This document shows, in pieces, positions 55,330 to 63,389 of a stretch of DNA of 64,000 nt. Source of the stretch: Chromobacterium paludis. GTDB taxonomy: Bacteria; Pseudomonadota; Gammaproteobacteria; Burkholderiales; Chromobacteriaceae. Under the pieces are notes generated by a model. The model saw nothing but the letters and a program-made list of their open reading frames with translations, made no database searches and was not told the origin of the DNA. Position 1 is the stretch's first letter, and each line of letters starts with the position of its first letter. The stretch covers positions 1,364,001 to 1,428,000 of the forward strand of contig NZ_CP043473.1 of NCBI RefSeq assembly GCF_008275125.1, in the 5' to 3' direction. A program made the translations under genes and the position numbers.

Positions 55330-56149
55330 CTGCCAGCGCTGGCTGTTGACGGCCATGATGGCCAGCGGCGGGCTGGATCAAGGCTTGGCGCTGGCGCGCC
55401 TTCAGTGCGGGGCCGATGAAACCCTGGTGGCGCAGCCGCCGCGCGGCGAGCGGCGGGACCGCATAGGCATCTACCATCACGGCTACTGGATGCGGTTGCT
55501 CGAGTGCCTGCGCGCGGACTATCCCATGCTGCGCAAGCTGCTTGGCGGGCCGATGTTCGATTGGCTGGCGCGCGGCTATCTTGCCGCGCAGCCATCGCGC
55601 ACGCCCTCCTTGCACGATCTTGGCTGTCGGTTCGCGGATTTCCTCGCCGCCACGCAGCCGGACCCGGAGTCGCTGGCGTGCCAGCTGCCGGTGGCCCTTG
55701 CGCGTTTGGAGCGGGCGCTGGCGGAGGTGGGGAGGGCGCAGGGGCTGGAAAGCAAGGCGCCGGCGGCGGAGCATGACTGGCTGACTGCGCTGGCCGGCGG
55801 CCATCCTTTGGCTGGTTTGCGCATGCCGGACAGCGTCCGCCTGCTGCAGGCGGCGCTGCCGGTGCATGAATATTGGCGCAGCCTGCAAGAGATGGAGGAA
55901 GCGCCGGCCACGCCGGCGCGCCAAGATTGCTGGCTGACGGTGTCCAGAGTGCAGTGGCGCGTGCAAGTGCACGCCGTGACGGCGTGGCAATACCGCTTGC
56001 TGCAGTCGCTGGGGGCGGGGAGCGGGGGCGACGAGGCCATGCGCTTGGCGGCGGAGTCGGCAGCCTTGCCGCCGCGCGCCTTGCTGGCGCAAATCTGCTT
56101 GTGGCTGCCTTCGGCGCAGCAACTGGGGCTGCTGTGCCGCGAGGGCTAG
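55307..56149 (+). CDS. DUF2063 / HvfC-like partner of the DUF692 enzyme
   Basis: This 280-residue protein starts at GTG 55,307, 23 nt inside the DUF692 gene, so translation is coupled. The N-terminal domain (WLLTAMMASGG...RIGIYHHGYWMRLLECLRADYPMLRKLLG, seen in parts) is the DUF2063 or HvfC-N domain. It serves as substrate-recognition partner in MNIO systems; it was once annotated as DNA-binding. The C-terminal half is alpha/beta with ALARLERALAEVG and LLQAALPVHEYW. The pair resembles HvfB/HvfC, but the first gene of the cassette is not a small bufferin-like precursor. Confidence 0.85.
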   Translation: MNQPALHDCQRWLLTAMMASGGLDQGLALARLQCGADETLVAQPPRGERRDRIGIYHHGYWMRLLECLRADYPMLRKLLGGPMFDWLARGYLAAQPSRTPSLHDLGCRFADFLAATQPDPESLACQLPVALARLERALAEVGRAQGLESKAPAAEHDWLTALAGGHPLAGLRMPDSVRLLQAALPVHEYWRSLQEMEEAPATPARQDCWLTVSRVQWRVQVHAVTAWQYRLLQSLGAGSGGDEAMRLAAESAALPPRALLAQICLWLPSAQQLGLLCREG

Positions 56150-56160
56150 GGGCGTAAAAC

Positions 56161-56186
56161 AAACGGAAACCCGCAGGTTTCCGTTT
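56161..56186. terminator. Terminator between the DUF2063 gene and cdd
   Basis: Arms AAACGGAAACC and GGTTTCCGTTT with a short loop lie between converging genes. The minus-strand side has a following T-rich stretch, so it best serves cdd but may also end the cassette. Confidence 0.75.
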
Positions 56187-56206
56187 GGTATGGCGCGCGG
56201 CGGGAT

Positions 56207-56644
56207 TTAGACGGCGGGCGCTTGCAGATTCTTGGGGCCGAAGGCGCCCGGCAGCAGCACATCCAGCGTGGTGTCTATCATGTCTTCGCCATCGCAGATG
56301 GCGCGCACGCGCATGGTGGGCCCAAACTCGTTCAATACCTGGCGGCAGGCGCCGCAGGGCGGCGTGGGCGTGGGAGTGGGGGTGTAGATGCATACCGCCA
56401 GCACTTCCTGCATGCCGTGGTTGGCCCGGGCGGCGTAGACCGCGGTGCGCTCGGCGCAATTGGTCAGGCCGTAAGAGGCATTTTCCACATTGCAGCCGAT
56501 GTGAATCTTGCCGTTGCCGTCGAGAATGGCGGCGCCGACGGTGAACTTGCTATAGGGCGCGTAAGCCTGTTTCGCGGCCAGCTGCGCCGCCATTTCCAGT
56601 TCGGCCCACTGCTCATTGCTGGGTACATGCTGATTGCTGGTCAT
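56207..56644 (-). CDS. cdd: Cytidine deaminase
   Basis: This 145-residue zinc enzyme deaminates cytidine and deoxycytidine for pyrimidine salvage. The ATG at 56,644 follows GGAGG; the longer open frame upstream is spurious. Zinc and catalytic residues lie in CAERTAV (C-A-E) and PCGACRQV (PCxxC), with a VGAAILDGNGKIHIGCNVENA substrate region (in parts). A proline/threonine run TPTPTPTPP before PCGAC is unusual for the family. It is a homotetrameric-length form. Confidence 0.93.
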   Translation of the reverse strand: MTSNQHVPSNEQWAELEMAAQLAAKQAYAPYSKFTVGAAILDGNGKIHIGCNVENASYGLTNCAERTAVYAARANHGMQEVLAVCIYTPTPTPTPPCGACRQVLNEFGPTMRVRAICDGEDMIDTTLDVLLPGAFGPKNLQAPAV

Positions 56645-56751
56645 GCTGCCTCCATTAAACCAGATCGGCGTCGGATGATGCGACAGCGCGTGGCGCATTG
56701 TCAATGCAAGCGCGCCATGCCGATCCGAAACGTATTGTCGGATGAATTCTG

Positions 56752-57666
56752 CTATCGGCCTGCGCTGTCGGCCTTGTCCTGGCGCAAGTATCTTCCGCAA
56801 TGGTTCAACATGGCCTCGGTCAGTGCCTGAGACAGGCGGGACTCCACGCGCCAGTGGTGCCAATAGAGCGGGATGTCGATGAACTGGCCGGGAAACAGGT
56901 CGATCAGGCGGCCGCTGGCCAGATCGTCTTCCAGCATCAATTCCGGCAATAGGCAGTATGCCAAGCCCTGCCGGGTCAACTCCACAAAGCCTTGCGCGGA
57001 TGGAATGGTAAAGCTGGGAAAGCTGCCCTCGTAAGCGGCGGCTTGGCGCAGGAACTGCTCCTGCACGGCATCCTTGCGGCTGAACAGGATGGAGGGCGCG
57101 CGAGCGAGCGCGGCGGGATTCACGCCGTTTGGGAAGTAGCGCGCGGCAAACTCCGGCGTGGCCAGGCATAGATAGCGCATCGCGCCCAGGTAATGCTGGG
57201 CCCCGCCCTGGATGGGCACGGGCCGGGTGCCCACGCAGCCTATGACATGGCCGGTGCGCATCAGCTCGTGCGTGTGGTCCTGGTCGTCCACCACGATGTC
57301 GAGCAGCAGGTCGTGCTTCAGCAGGACCGGGGCCACCGCCTGCACATACCAGGTTGCCAGGCTGTCGGCATTGACGCCAACCGAGAGCGTGGTGAATTCG
57401 CGCTGGCGCGTGGCGGGGTTGAGCTTTTGCAGCAACTGGTCTTCCATCAGCAGCAATTGCTGATAGTGCTGCAGCAGCTGGCGTCCGGCCTCGGTGGCTT
57501 CCGCTGGCGCAGTGCGGGTCAGCACGGGCTGGCCCAAGTGTTCTTCCAGCTGCCGGATGCGTTGGGATACCGCGGACTGGGTCAGAAACAGTTTCTTCGC
57601 GGCCTTGTCGAAACCGCCGGTTTCCGCCACTGCGGCCAGTGTTTGCAGTTGTCTGGGATCTAACAA
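56752..57666 (-). CDS. argP: LysR-type regulator ArgP
   Basis: This 304-residue LysR-family regulator controls the arginine exporter argO in enterobacteria and responds to lysine and arginine. The helix-turn-helix spans about residues 18-37 (KAAKKLFLTQSAVSQRIRQL) and the start MLDPRQLQTLAAVAETGGF is typical of ArgP. The effector-binding domain follows. A candidate target, argO, is at 60,339 but is separated by the EAL gene. It is transcribed away from that gene. Confidence 0.88.
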   Translation of the reverse strand: MLDPRQLQTLAAVAETGGFDKAAKKLFLTQSAVSQRIRQLEEHLGQPVLTRTAPAEATEAGRQLLQHYQQLLLMEDQLLQKLNPATRQREFTTLSVGVNADSLATWYVQAVAPVLLKHDLLLDIVVDDQDHTHELMRTGHVIGCVGTRPVPIQGGAQHYLGAMRYLCLATPEFAARYFPNGVNPAALARAPSILFSRKDAVQEQFLRQAAAYEGSFPSFTIPSAQGFVELTRQGLAYCLLPELMLEDDLASGRLIDLFPGQFIDIPLYWHHWRVESRLSQALTEAMLNHCGRYLRQDKADSAGR

Positions 57667-57832
57667 GGTTTCCTCAAGTAGCAGGTATGAGTAAATATCC
57701 GATTAATAATGCCGCTGGACTTGCTTAAAAGCCAGCGCCGTGGCATGTTGCAGGCTTCGGCCTGATCATTTCAAGTCGGATGGTCGCCGGAAATACAATA
57801 CAAGAACCCGCTCGCCTACGGGCGGACGGGTC

Positions 57833-60271
57833 ATGATTCAGCGATGGATGCGGGCAGAGGGGCGGAACCGGCGCAAGTCGGCGCAGAATGTGAAGATGCA
57901 GACGGACGACAAGGCACTCCTGGCAGGCATGTGCCGTTTAATCGGCATCCGAGCCGATCATCTGGCGCTGTTGCCGCGCTACGCCGAGCTTTGCCTGGCG
58001 CGGCGCGAGGTATTGGCGAAAGAGCTGTACTGGCATTTGCTGAAGAGCGAATGCGAAGCCGAATCGCTGAAGCAGCGCGCCGGCAGCCTGGAAGCCGTCG
58101 TGGAACGGCTGCTGCAGGAGTGGGAGAGCTTGCTGCGGCTGCCGCTGGACGAGGCGCGTGCCTGGCAGCTCAGCCTGGCCGGCGAAACCTGGTGCCGCAT
58201 GGGCATCGGGCTGGGATGGCTGGCCGGACTGTATGAGCGCGTCCAGGCCCACCTGCTGGCCAGCCTGGCCCAAGCCCCGATGGCGCAGGACGACGCGGTG
58301 GAGGCCGCCCGGCTGCTGCGCAAGCGCATTCTGCTCGATCAGATGCTGAAAACTCATGGTTACCAACGCGCCTTGCAACAGGAATCCCTGACCCGCCAGC
58401 AGCATCTGCAATCCATTTCCGCCCTCTATTCCACCTTAAGCGGCGTCACCCTGGCCCTGGCCGACAGCGTGGACCGCCGCATCATGCTGCAGTCGGTATG
58501 CGATGTCTGCGTGCAAGAGTCCGCGTTCAATATCGCCTGGGTCGGCATGCTGGCTGGAGATGAGCTGCAGATGTCGGCGATGGCGCATCAGGGCTGGCAG
58601 ATGCCGGGCGAGGAGATGTTCGCCTTCGTCAGGCTGGACGAGGGGCACGAAGCCAACCCGGTGGCGCGCGCGCTGCGCGGCCGTGTGCTGCAGGTAAGCA
58701 ACGACGTGCGCGGCGATCCGCATCTGCATGGTTGGCGCGAGGGTTTGGGCGCGCTGGCCGATGGCAGCCTGCTGGTGGCGCCGCTGCTGGTGCGTCAGCA
58801 TGTGGTGGGCGTGCTGGTGTTGCATTCGCGCCACCGCCACTTTTTTGATCAGACCCGTCTGGCCCTGTTCGATGTGATGACGCGCGAAATCGGCCGCGCG
58901 CTGGAGCGCCATGAGGCGATGGAACGCAGCCAGCGCATCGAGACGGAACTGGATTTTCTGAGCCGGCACGATGTGCTGACCGGCCTGCCCAATCGAAGCC
59001 AGATGCAGGACCTGATAGGCCGGTTGCTGCGCGCGCGGCACGGCGGCAGCCAAGTGGCGGTGCTGGCCGTGGCGGTGGAGGGCTTCCACGAAATCAATGC
59101 CCGGCTCGGTTACGACGGCGGCGACATGGTGCTGTGCGAAATGGCGCGCCGCCTGCGCGACGCCATCTATCCGTTTGGCCATGTCGGACGGGTGGGCGCT
59201 TCACGCTTCATCGTCTGCACCGAGCGCGTGGACCGGTCGCAAGAGCTGGTGGATGCGGTATTGCGGCAATTGCCGCTGCCGGTGGAGGTCATGGCCGTTA
59301 CGGTGGAGGCTCGATGCAGCGTGGGCGTGGCGGTGAGTCCCGCAGGCCCGTGCGATCCGGCCAGCCTGCTGCGCCGCGCCAACCTGGCGCTGAACCGGGC
59401 CAAGGAGCAGGGCGGCGGACATTATCGCCATTACGACGCGGCGCTGGACGAAGAGATTCATCGCCTGCACGCCATGCGCAGCGCCTTCGCGATGGCCGTG
59501 CCGCGCGGCGAGCTGCGCTTGTATTTCCAGCCCAAGATCAACCTGCAGACCAATCGCATCGAAGGCGCGGAGGCGCTGGTGCGTTGGGTGCGCGACGGCC
59601 GCTACATGCTGCCCGGCGAATTTTTCCCGGCCATCGAGAACAGCGGCCTGATGCGCGAGCTGGATTGGTGGGTGCTGCGCGAGGCGGTGCGCCAGGCATG
59701 CGAATGGCGCAACCAGGGCCAGATCATTCCCGTCAGCGTCAACCTGTCCGCCGCCACGCTGAAGCATGATGACTTCCTGCCGGCGCTGAGCGCGCTGCTG
59801 GAAACCCACCCGCTGCCCAGCGGCTTCCTGGAGCTGGAGGTGCTGGAGAGCGTGACCCAGCAGGAAGCGGAGCAGATCACGCCCAAGCTGGAGCGTTGCC
59901 GCGACCTGGGCCTGTCCATCGCGCTGGATGATTTCGGCACCGGCGCCTCGTCGCTGGTGCATCTGCAGCAGCTGCCTTTCGACACCATCAAGATCGACCA
60001 GCGGTTCGTGCGCCTGCTGCTGGACATGCCGGGCAATGAGGCCATCATCCGCAGCATGCTGTCCTTTGCCCATTACACCGGCCGCAAGCTGGTGGTGGAA
60101 GGCGTGGAGAGCCGCGCGATCTGGCAAAGGCTGCAGGAGATAGGTTGCCATGACGGCCAAGGCTACGGCATCTCGCCGCCGCTGGCCGCGCATGAACTGC
60201 CGGGCTGGGTGCGCGACTGGAATGTCAGCGGCGCGGATGTGCGCGTTATTAATTCTGCTTATGTATCATGA
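57833..60271 (+). CDS. GAF-GGDEF-EAL protein with degenerate GGDEF motif
   Basis: A protein of about 812 residues; the start is uncertain (57,833 or 57,896). It has a globin-like or helical N-terminal sensor, a GAF-like region (AFNIAWVGMLAGDELQ to LVAPLLVRQHVVGVLVLHS), a GGDEF-fold domain, and a C-terminal EAL domain. The usual GGDEF motif reads GASRF (RVGASRFIVC), so cyclase activity is unlikely. The EAL domain keeps EALVRW, VNLSA, LDDFGTG, IKIDQRFV and QGYGISPP, and so should hydrolyse cyclic di-GMP. The signal sensed is unknown. It lies between argP and argO on the argO strand. Confidence 0.87.
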   Translation: MIQRWMRAEGRNRRKSAQNVKMQTDDKALLAGMCRLIGIRADHLALLPRYAELCLARREVLAKELYWHLLKSECEAESLKQRAGSLEAVVERLLQEWESLLRLPLDEARAWQLSLAGETWCRMGIGLGWLAGLYERVQAHLLASLAQAPMAQDDAVEAARLLRKRILLDQMLKTHGYQRALQQESLTRQQHLQSISALYSTLSGVTLALADSVDRRIMLQSVCDVCVQESAFNIAWVGMLAGDELQMSAMAHQGWQMPGEEMFAFVRLDEGHEANPVARALRGRVLQVSNDVRGDPHLHGWREGLGALADGSLLVAPLLVRQHVVGVLVLHSRHRHFFDQTRLALFDVMTREIGRALERHEAMERSQRIETELDFLSRHDVLTGLPNRSQMQDLIGRLLRARHGGSQVAVLAVAVEGFHEINARLGYDGGDMVLCEMARRLRDAIYPFGHVGRVGASRFIVCTERVDRSQELVDAVLRQLPLPVEVMAVTVEARCSVGVAVSPAGPCDPASLLRRANLALNRAKEQGGGHYRHYDAALDEEIHRLHAMRSAFAMAVPRGELRLYFQPKINLQTNRIEGAEALVRWVRDGRYMLPGEFFPAIENSGLMRELDWWVLREAVRQACEWRNQGQIIPVSVNLSAATLKHDDFLPALSALLETHPLPSGFLELEVLESVTQQEAEQITPKLERCRDLGLSIALDDFGTGASSLVHLQQLPFDTIKIDQRFVRLLLDMPGNEAIIRSMLSFAHYTGRKLVVEGVESRAIWQRLQEIGCHDGQGYGISPPLAAHELPGWVRDWNVSGADVRVINSAYVS

Positions 60272-60338
60272 TTTTTATTAGTTTTACTTAACAGTACGCG
60301 TGCGTTTATTCTGCCTGCCAATGATTCAGGAGCAGGCT

Positions 60339-60974
60339 ATGTTCAATTTCAACGTCTTTCTTTCCGCGCTGGGCATCTCGTTCAGCCAGATCGTCGGCAT
60401 CGGTCCGCAAAACGCCTACGTGCTGCGCCAGGGCATAGGCCGCAGTCATGTGCTGCCCATCATCGCCATCTGCATTGCCGCGGACATCCTGCTGATTGCC
60501 AGCGGCGTGTTGGGCATGGGCAAGGTGGTGGCCGGCATCCCGGGTTTTCTCAGCGTGGTGACCTGGGGCGGCGCCGCCTTCATCCTGTGGCTGGGTTTCA
60601 AGTCCTTCCGCGCGGCCTATCAAGCCGGCGGCATGTCATTGGCCGGCAGCGTGGAGCGCGACCGCAAGCGCGCCATCCGCACCATTCTGGTGGTGACCCT
60701 GCTCAATCCCTACGTCTGGCTGGATACCGTGGTACTGATCGGCGGCGTCTCCACCGTGTACGGGGAGGAGGCCAATCTGTCCTTCCTGTTGGGCAGCCTG
60801 TGCGCCTCCGTGCTGTGGTTCAGCATCATCGGCTTGTTTGCCGGCAAATTGGCGCCCCTGTTTGAAAAACCGGTCAGCTGGCGCGTGCTGGATGGCGTGA
60901 TCGGGCTGGTGATGCTATTCACCGCGTCCATGCTGATCTACAACTACGGCCTGTCCGCGCCGCTGCCGCTGTAA
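60339..60974 (+). CDS. argO: LysE-family amino acid exporter (ArgO-like)
   Basis: A 211-residue inner-membrane protein with five or six hydrophobic helices and the LysE/ArgO start GISFSQIVGIGPQNAYVLRQG. NPYVWLDTVVLIGG is a family-typical loop. Members export arginine or lysine to prevent toxic build-up. The ATG at 60,339 follows AGGAG. The position near argP supports the arginine reading. Its 3' end overlaps the converging LysR gene by 31 nt. Confidence 0.88.
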   Translation: MFNFNVFLSALGISFSQIVGIGPQNAYVLRQGIGRSHVLPIIAICIAADILLIASGVLGMGKVVAGIPGFLSVVTWGGAAFILWLGFKSFRAAYQAGGMSLAGSVERDRKRAIRTILVVTLLNPYVWLDTVVLIGGVSTVYGEEANLSFLLGSLCASVLWFSIIGLFAGKLAPLFEKPVSWRVLDGVIGLVMLFTASMLIYNYGLSAPLPL

Positions 60975-61795
60975 TTGTCCAGGCTTTCGCGCAGGGCCTG
61001 CAGCGCCGGCAGCTCCAGCGCTTGCGCCGGATAGCATAGGCCTACCCGTCGCGTCGGCCGCGCGCCGGCCAGGGCCACTGGGCAAAGGCCGGGGTGGTCG
61101 GCGGCAAGGGCGCGCGGCAACAGCGCCACGCCCATGCCCGCCGCCGCCATATGCGCGGCCAACCGCAGGCTGCCGGCCCGCGCCGCCACGGCCAGCGCAG
61201 GCGCGGCGGCGCCCAGCACATCCAGCAGACGCTGGTGGCTGACATGGGCGGGGCAGATGATCCAGTCCGGCTCGTCCAGCAAGGCCGGGTCTTGTTCCGT
61301 CGTCCCGGCCAGCCGGTGCGTGTTTGGCACCGCCAGCACAAAATCCTCCTCCCACAAGGGCAGAAACAGCTCATCCTCGCAGCGGTCTTCTTCAGCGGTC
61401 AGCCTCGCCTCGCCATCGCAACCTTCCAGCACTTCCACCAGGATGCCGGGCTTGGCTTCCAGAATGCGCCGCAGCAGGCACTCCAGCTGACTGCGGCCGA
61501 TGTCCAGCCCCACGCCCAGGCGCAGGGGCAGGCAGTCGCCGCGCTGGCGGAACATCCGGCGCATGGCATCGGCCTGGGCCAGCATGCGCCTAGCTTGCGG
61601 ATACAGCAGGCGGGCCTCCTCGCTGACTTCCACGCCGCGCGGCAAGCGCTCAAACAGCGTCACGCCCAGCGCTTCCTCCAGTTGGCGGATGGTCACGGAC
61701 AGCGTGGGCTGGGTGACGAAGAGCCGCTGCGCGGCCACGGTGATGCTGCGCTCCTCAAAGACGGCGACGAAGGCCTTCAGTTGGCGTATATCCAT
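60944..61795 (-). CDS. LysR-family transcriptional regulator
   Basis: A 283-residue LysR regulator. The helix-turn-helix SITVAAQRLFVTQPTLSVTIRQLEEALG is at about residues 17-45 (shown here only by its position) and the effector domain carries WIICPAHVSHQRLL and GMGVALLPRAL. It is divergent from the short-chain dehydrogenase gene, with 112 bp between starts, so that enzyme is the likely target. The 3' end overlaps argO on the opposite strand by 31 nt. The inducer is unknown. Confidence 0.85.
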   Translation of the reverse strand: MDIRQLKAFVAVFEERSITVAAQRLFVTQPTLSVTIRQLEEALGVTLFERLPRGVEVSEEARLLYPQARRMLAQADAMRRMFRQRGDCLPLRLGVGLDIGRSQLECLLRRILEAKPGILVEVLEGCDGEARLTAEEDRCEDELFLPLWEEDFVLAVPNTHRLAGTTEQDPALLDEPDWIICPAHVSHQRLLDVLGAAAPALAVAARAGSLRLAAHMAAAGMGVALLPRALAADHPGLCPVALAGARPTRRVGLCYPAQALELPALQALRESLDNYSGSGADRP

Positions 61796-61907
61796 AGATT
61801 TTCTCGATGCCAGTCAGTGATTTTTATCATTTTTCAACCGTGAATAGGCTGAATATACTGCTACTCATTCGATATGTATCGCTTTTATTTATGGAAGGAC
61901 AGCACTC

Positions 61908-62630
61908 ATGAACAAGCCTCTCATAGTCATCACCGGCGCCAGCTCCGGCATCGGCGCCGCCGCCGCCAAACTGTTTTCCGCCGCTGGCCACCCTTTGCTG
62001 TTGCTGGCGCGCCGCGTGGACAAGCTGGAAGCCCTGGCGCTGCCCAATGTCCTGTGCCGCCGGGTGGACGTCACCGACGGGGCGGCGATGCGGCAGGCGC
62101 TGGCGGAAGCCGAGGCCAAGTTCGGCCCCGCCGACGCCATCGTCAACAATGCCGGCGTGATGCTGCTGGGCGCGATGGCGCAGCAGGACCCGGAAGAGTG
62201 GCAGCGCATGCTGGACGTCAACGTCAAAGGTCTGCTCAACGGCATTCACGCCGTGCTGGGCGGCATGGTGGCCCGCGGCCGCGGCACCATCATCAATATC
62301 AGCTCCATCGCCGGGCGCAAGACCTTCCCCAGTCATGTGGCGTACTGCGGCACCAAGTTCGCCGTGCATGCCATCTCCGAGAACTTGCGCGAGGAAGTGG
62401 CGGGGCAGGGCGTGCGCGTGATCACCATCGCGCCGGGCGCGGTGGAGACTGAATTGCTGGGCCACACCACGGATGAAGCAATCAAGGCCGGCTATCAGGA
62501 GTGGAAGCAACAAATGGGCGGCGTGCTGGCGGCGGAGGATGTGGCCCATGCCATCGCCTACGCTTATCAGCAACCGCAGCGCGTCTGCATCCGCGAAATC
62601 GTATTGGCGGCGACCGGCCAGCAAGCCTGA
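61908..62630 (+). CDS. Short-chain dehydrogenase/reductase
   Basis: A 240-residue Rossmann-fold NAD(P) oxidoreductase. Cofactor loop TGASSGIGAAAAKLFS, structural NNAGVM, catalytic S in INISSIAGRK, and Y-x3-K in YCGTKFA are all present. Length and the PGAVETELLGH region match the YdfG-like subgroup. The substrate cannot be told. The start has AAGGACAG. Its divergent LysR partner probably controls it. A terminator follows. Confidence 0.9.
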   Translation: MNKPLIVITGASSGIGAAAAKLFSAAGHPLLLLARRVDKLEALALPNVLCRRVDVTDGAAMRQALAEAEAKFGPADAIVNNAGVMLLGAMAQQDPEEWQRMLDVNVKGLLNGIHAVLGGMVARGRGTIINISSIAGRKTFPSHVAYCGTKFAVHAISENLREEVAGQGVRVITIAPGAVETELLGHTTDEAIKAGYQEWKQQMGGVLAAEDVAHAIAYAYQQPQRVCIREIVLAATGQQA

Positions 62631-62652
62631 TCCCGCTAGGTTTCCTGGCAGA

Positions 62653-62679
62653 AAAGGACGGAGCGGGGCTCCGTCCTTT
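62653..62679 (+). terminator. Terminator after the short-chain dehydrogenase gene
   Basis: A stem AAAGGACGGAGC with its complement around GGG, with T residues in the 3' arm, follows the stop by 22 nt. Confidence 0.8.
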
Positions 62680-62835
62680 CGCATGGCGAGGCCGCGCGCG
62701 ACAAAACGGCGCAGGGTCATTTAATTCAATATGCATATCAGTGAGGACGCTTAGAGAAATTTGTTCTTTCCGATCTATTTATTCATATCGAATAAACAAA
62801 TCTCCGTGGCACAACACAACAAGGAGAAAGAGATC

Positions 62836-63387
62836 ATGAGAAACCAATTCGTCAGCCTGCTCGCAATCGGCGCGGCTCTGGCAGGCCAAGCCGGCGGCGT
62901 GTTCGCCATGCCGGTGAGCAATGCCTACATCCAGTCCAGCGCCAATGAGATCCGCGGCTTCCTCGGCGCTTATGCGCGGCCTACCGTGTATGTGGATCAG
63001 CAGGCCTGCGGCGAGCCTCAGGCCAATGCCATGGCTTGCGGACCTTACACCATCAGCGTGGGCACCGGCTTTTTGCAGCAGCAGGAAAGCAGCTATGGCA
63101 ATTATGTGGCCAAGTTCATCCTGGCGCATGAGTGGGGCCATTCCGTGCAATTCACATATGGCATTTACCGTCAGGCGCCCATGCAGGAACTGCAGGCCGA
63201 CTGCGTGGGCGGCACTTTCGCCCGCTATGCCGAAACCAGCCTGCGCTACCCCAGCTTCATCGAGAACGCCGTCGCTTCGGCGCGCGACGCGGCGGATTAC
63301 GCTGAGCACGGCACCCCCTCGCAGCGTGACTACTACTCGCGCTATGGCTACGCCAATGGCTTCGGCGCCTGCATGAATCGGATCTGA
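62836..63387 (+). CDS. Secreted neutral zinc metallopeptidase
   Basis: A 183-residue protein with a signal peptide (MRNQFVSLLAIGAALAGQAGG). The zinc site is HEWGH at 98-102, with the third-ligand region E118-x2-AD (ELQADCVGG) downstream, as in YpfJ-type neutral zinc peptidases. Three cysteines (ACG, ACG and DCVGG), with a fourth near the C-terminus, suggest disulfides in the periplasm or outside. AAGGAG precedes the ATG at 62,836. The substrate is unknown. The Sel1-like gene starts 2 nt after the stop. Confidence 0.8.
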   Translation: MRNQFVSLLAIGAALAGQAGGVFAMPVSNAYIQSSANEIRGFLGAYARPTVYVDQQACGEPQANAMACGPYTISVGTGFLQQQESSYGNYVAKFILAHEWGHSVQFTYGIYRQAPMQELQADCVGGTFARYAETSLRYPSFIENAVASARDAADYAEHGTPSQRDYYSRYGYANGFGACMNRI

Positions 63388-63389
63388 CG

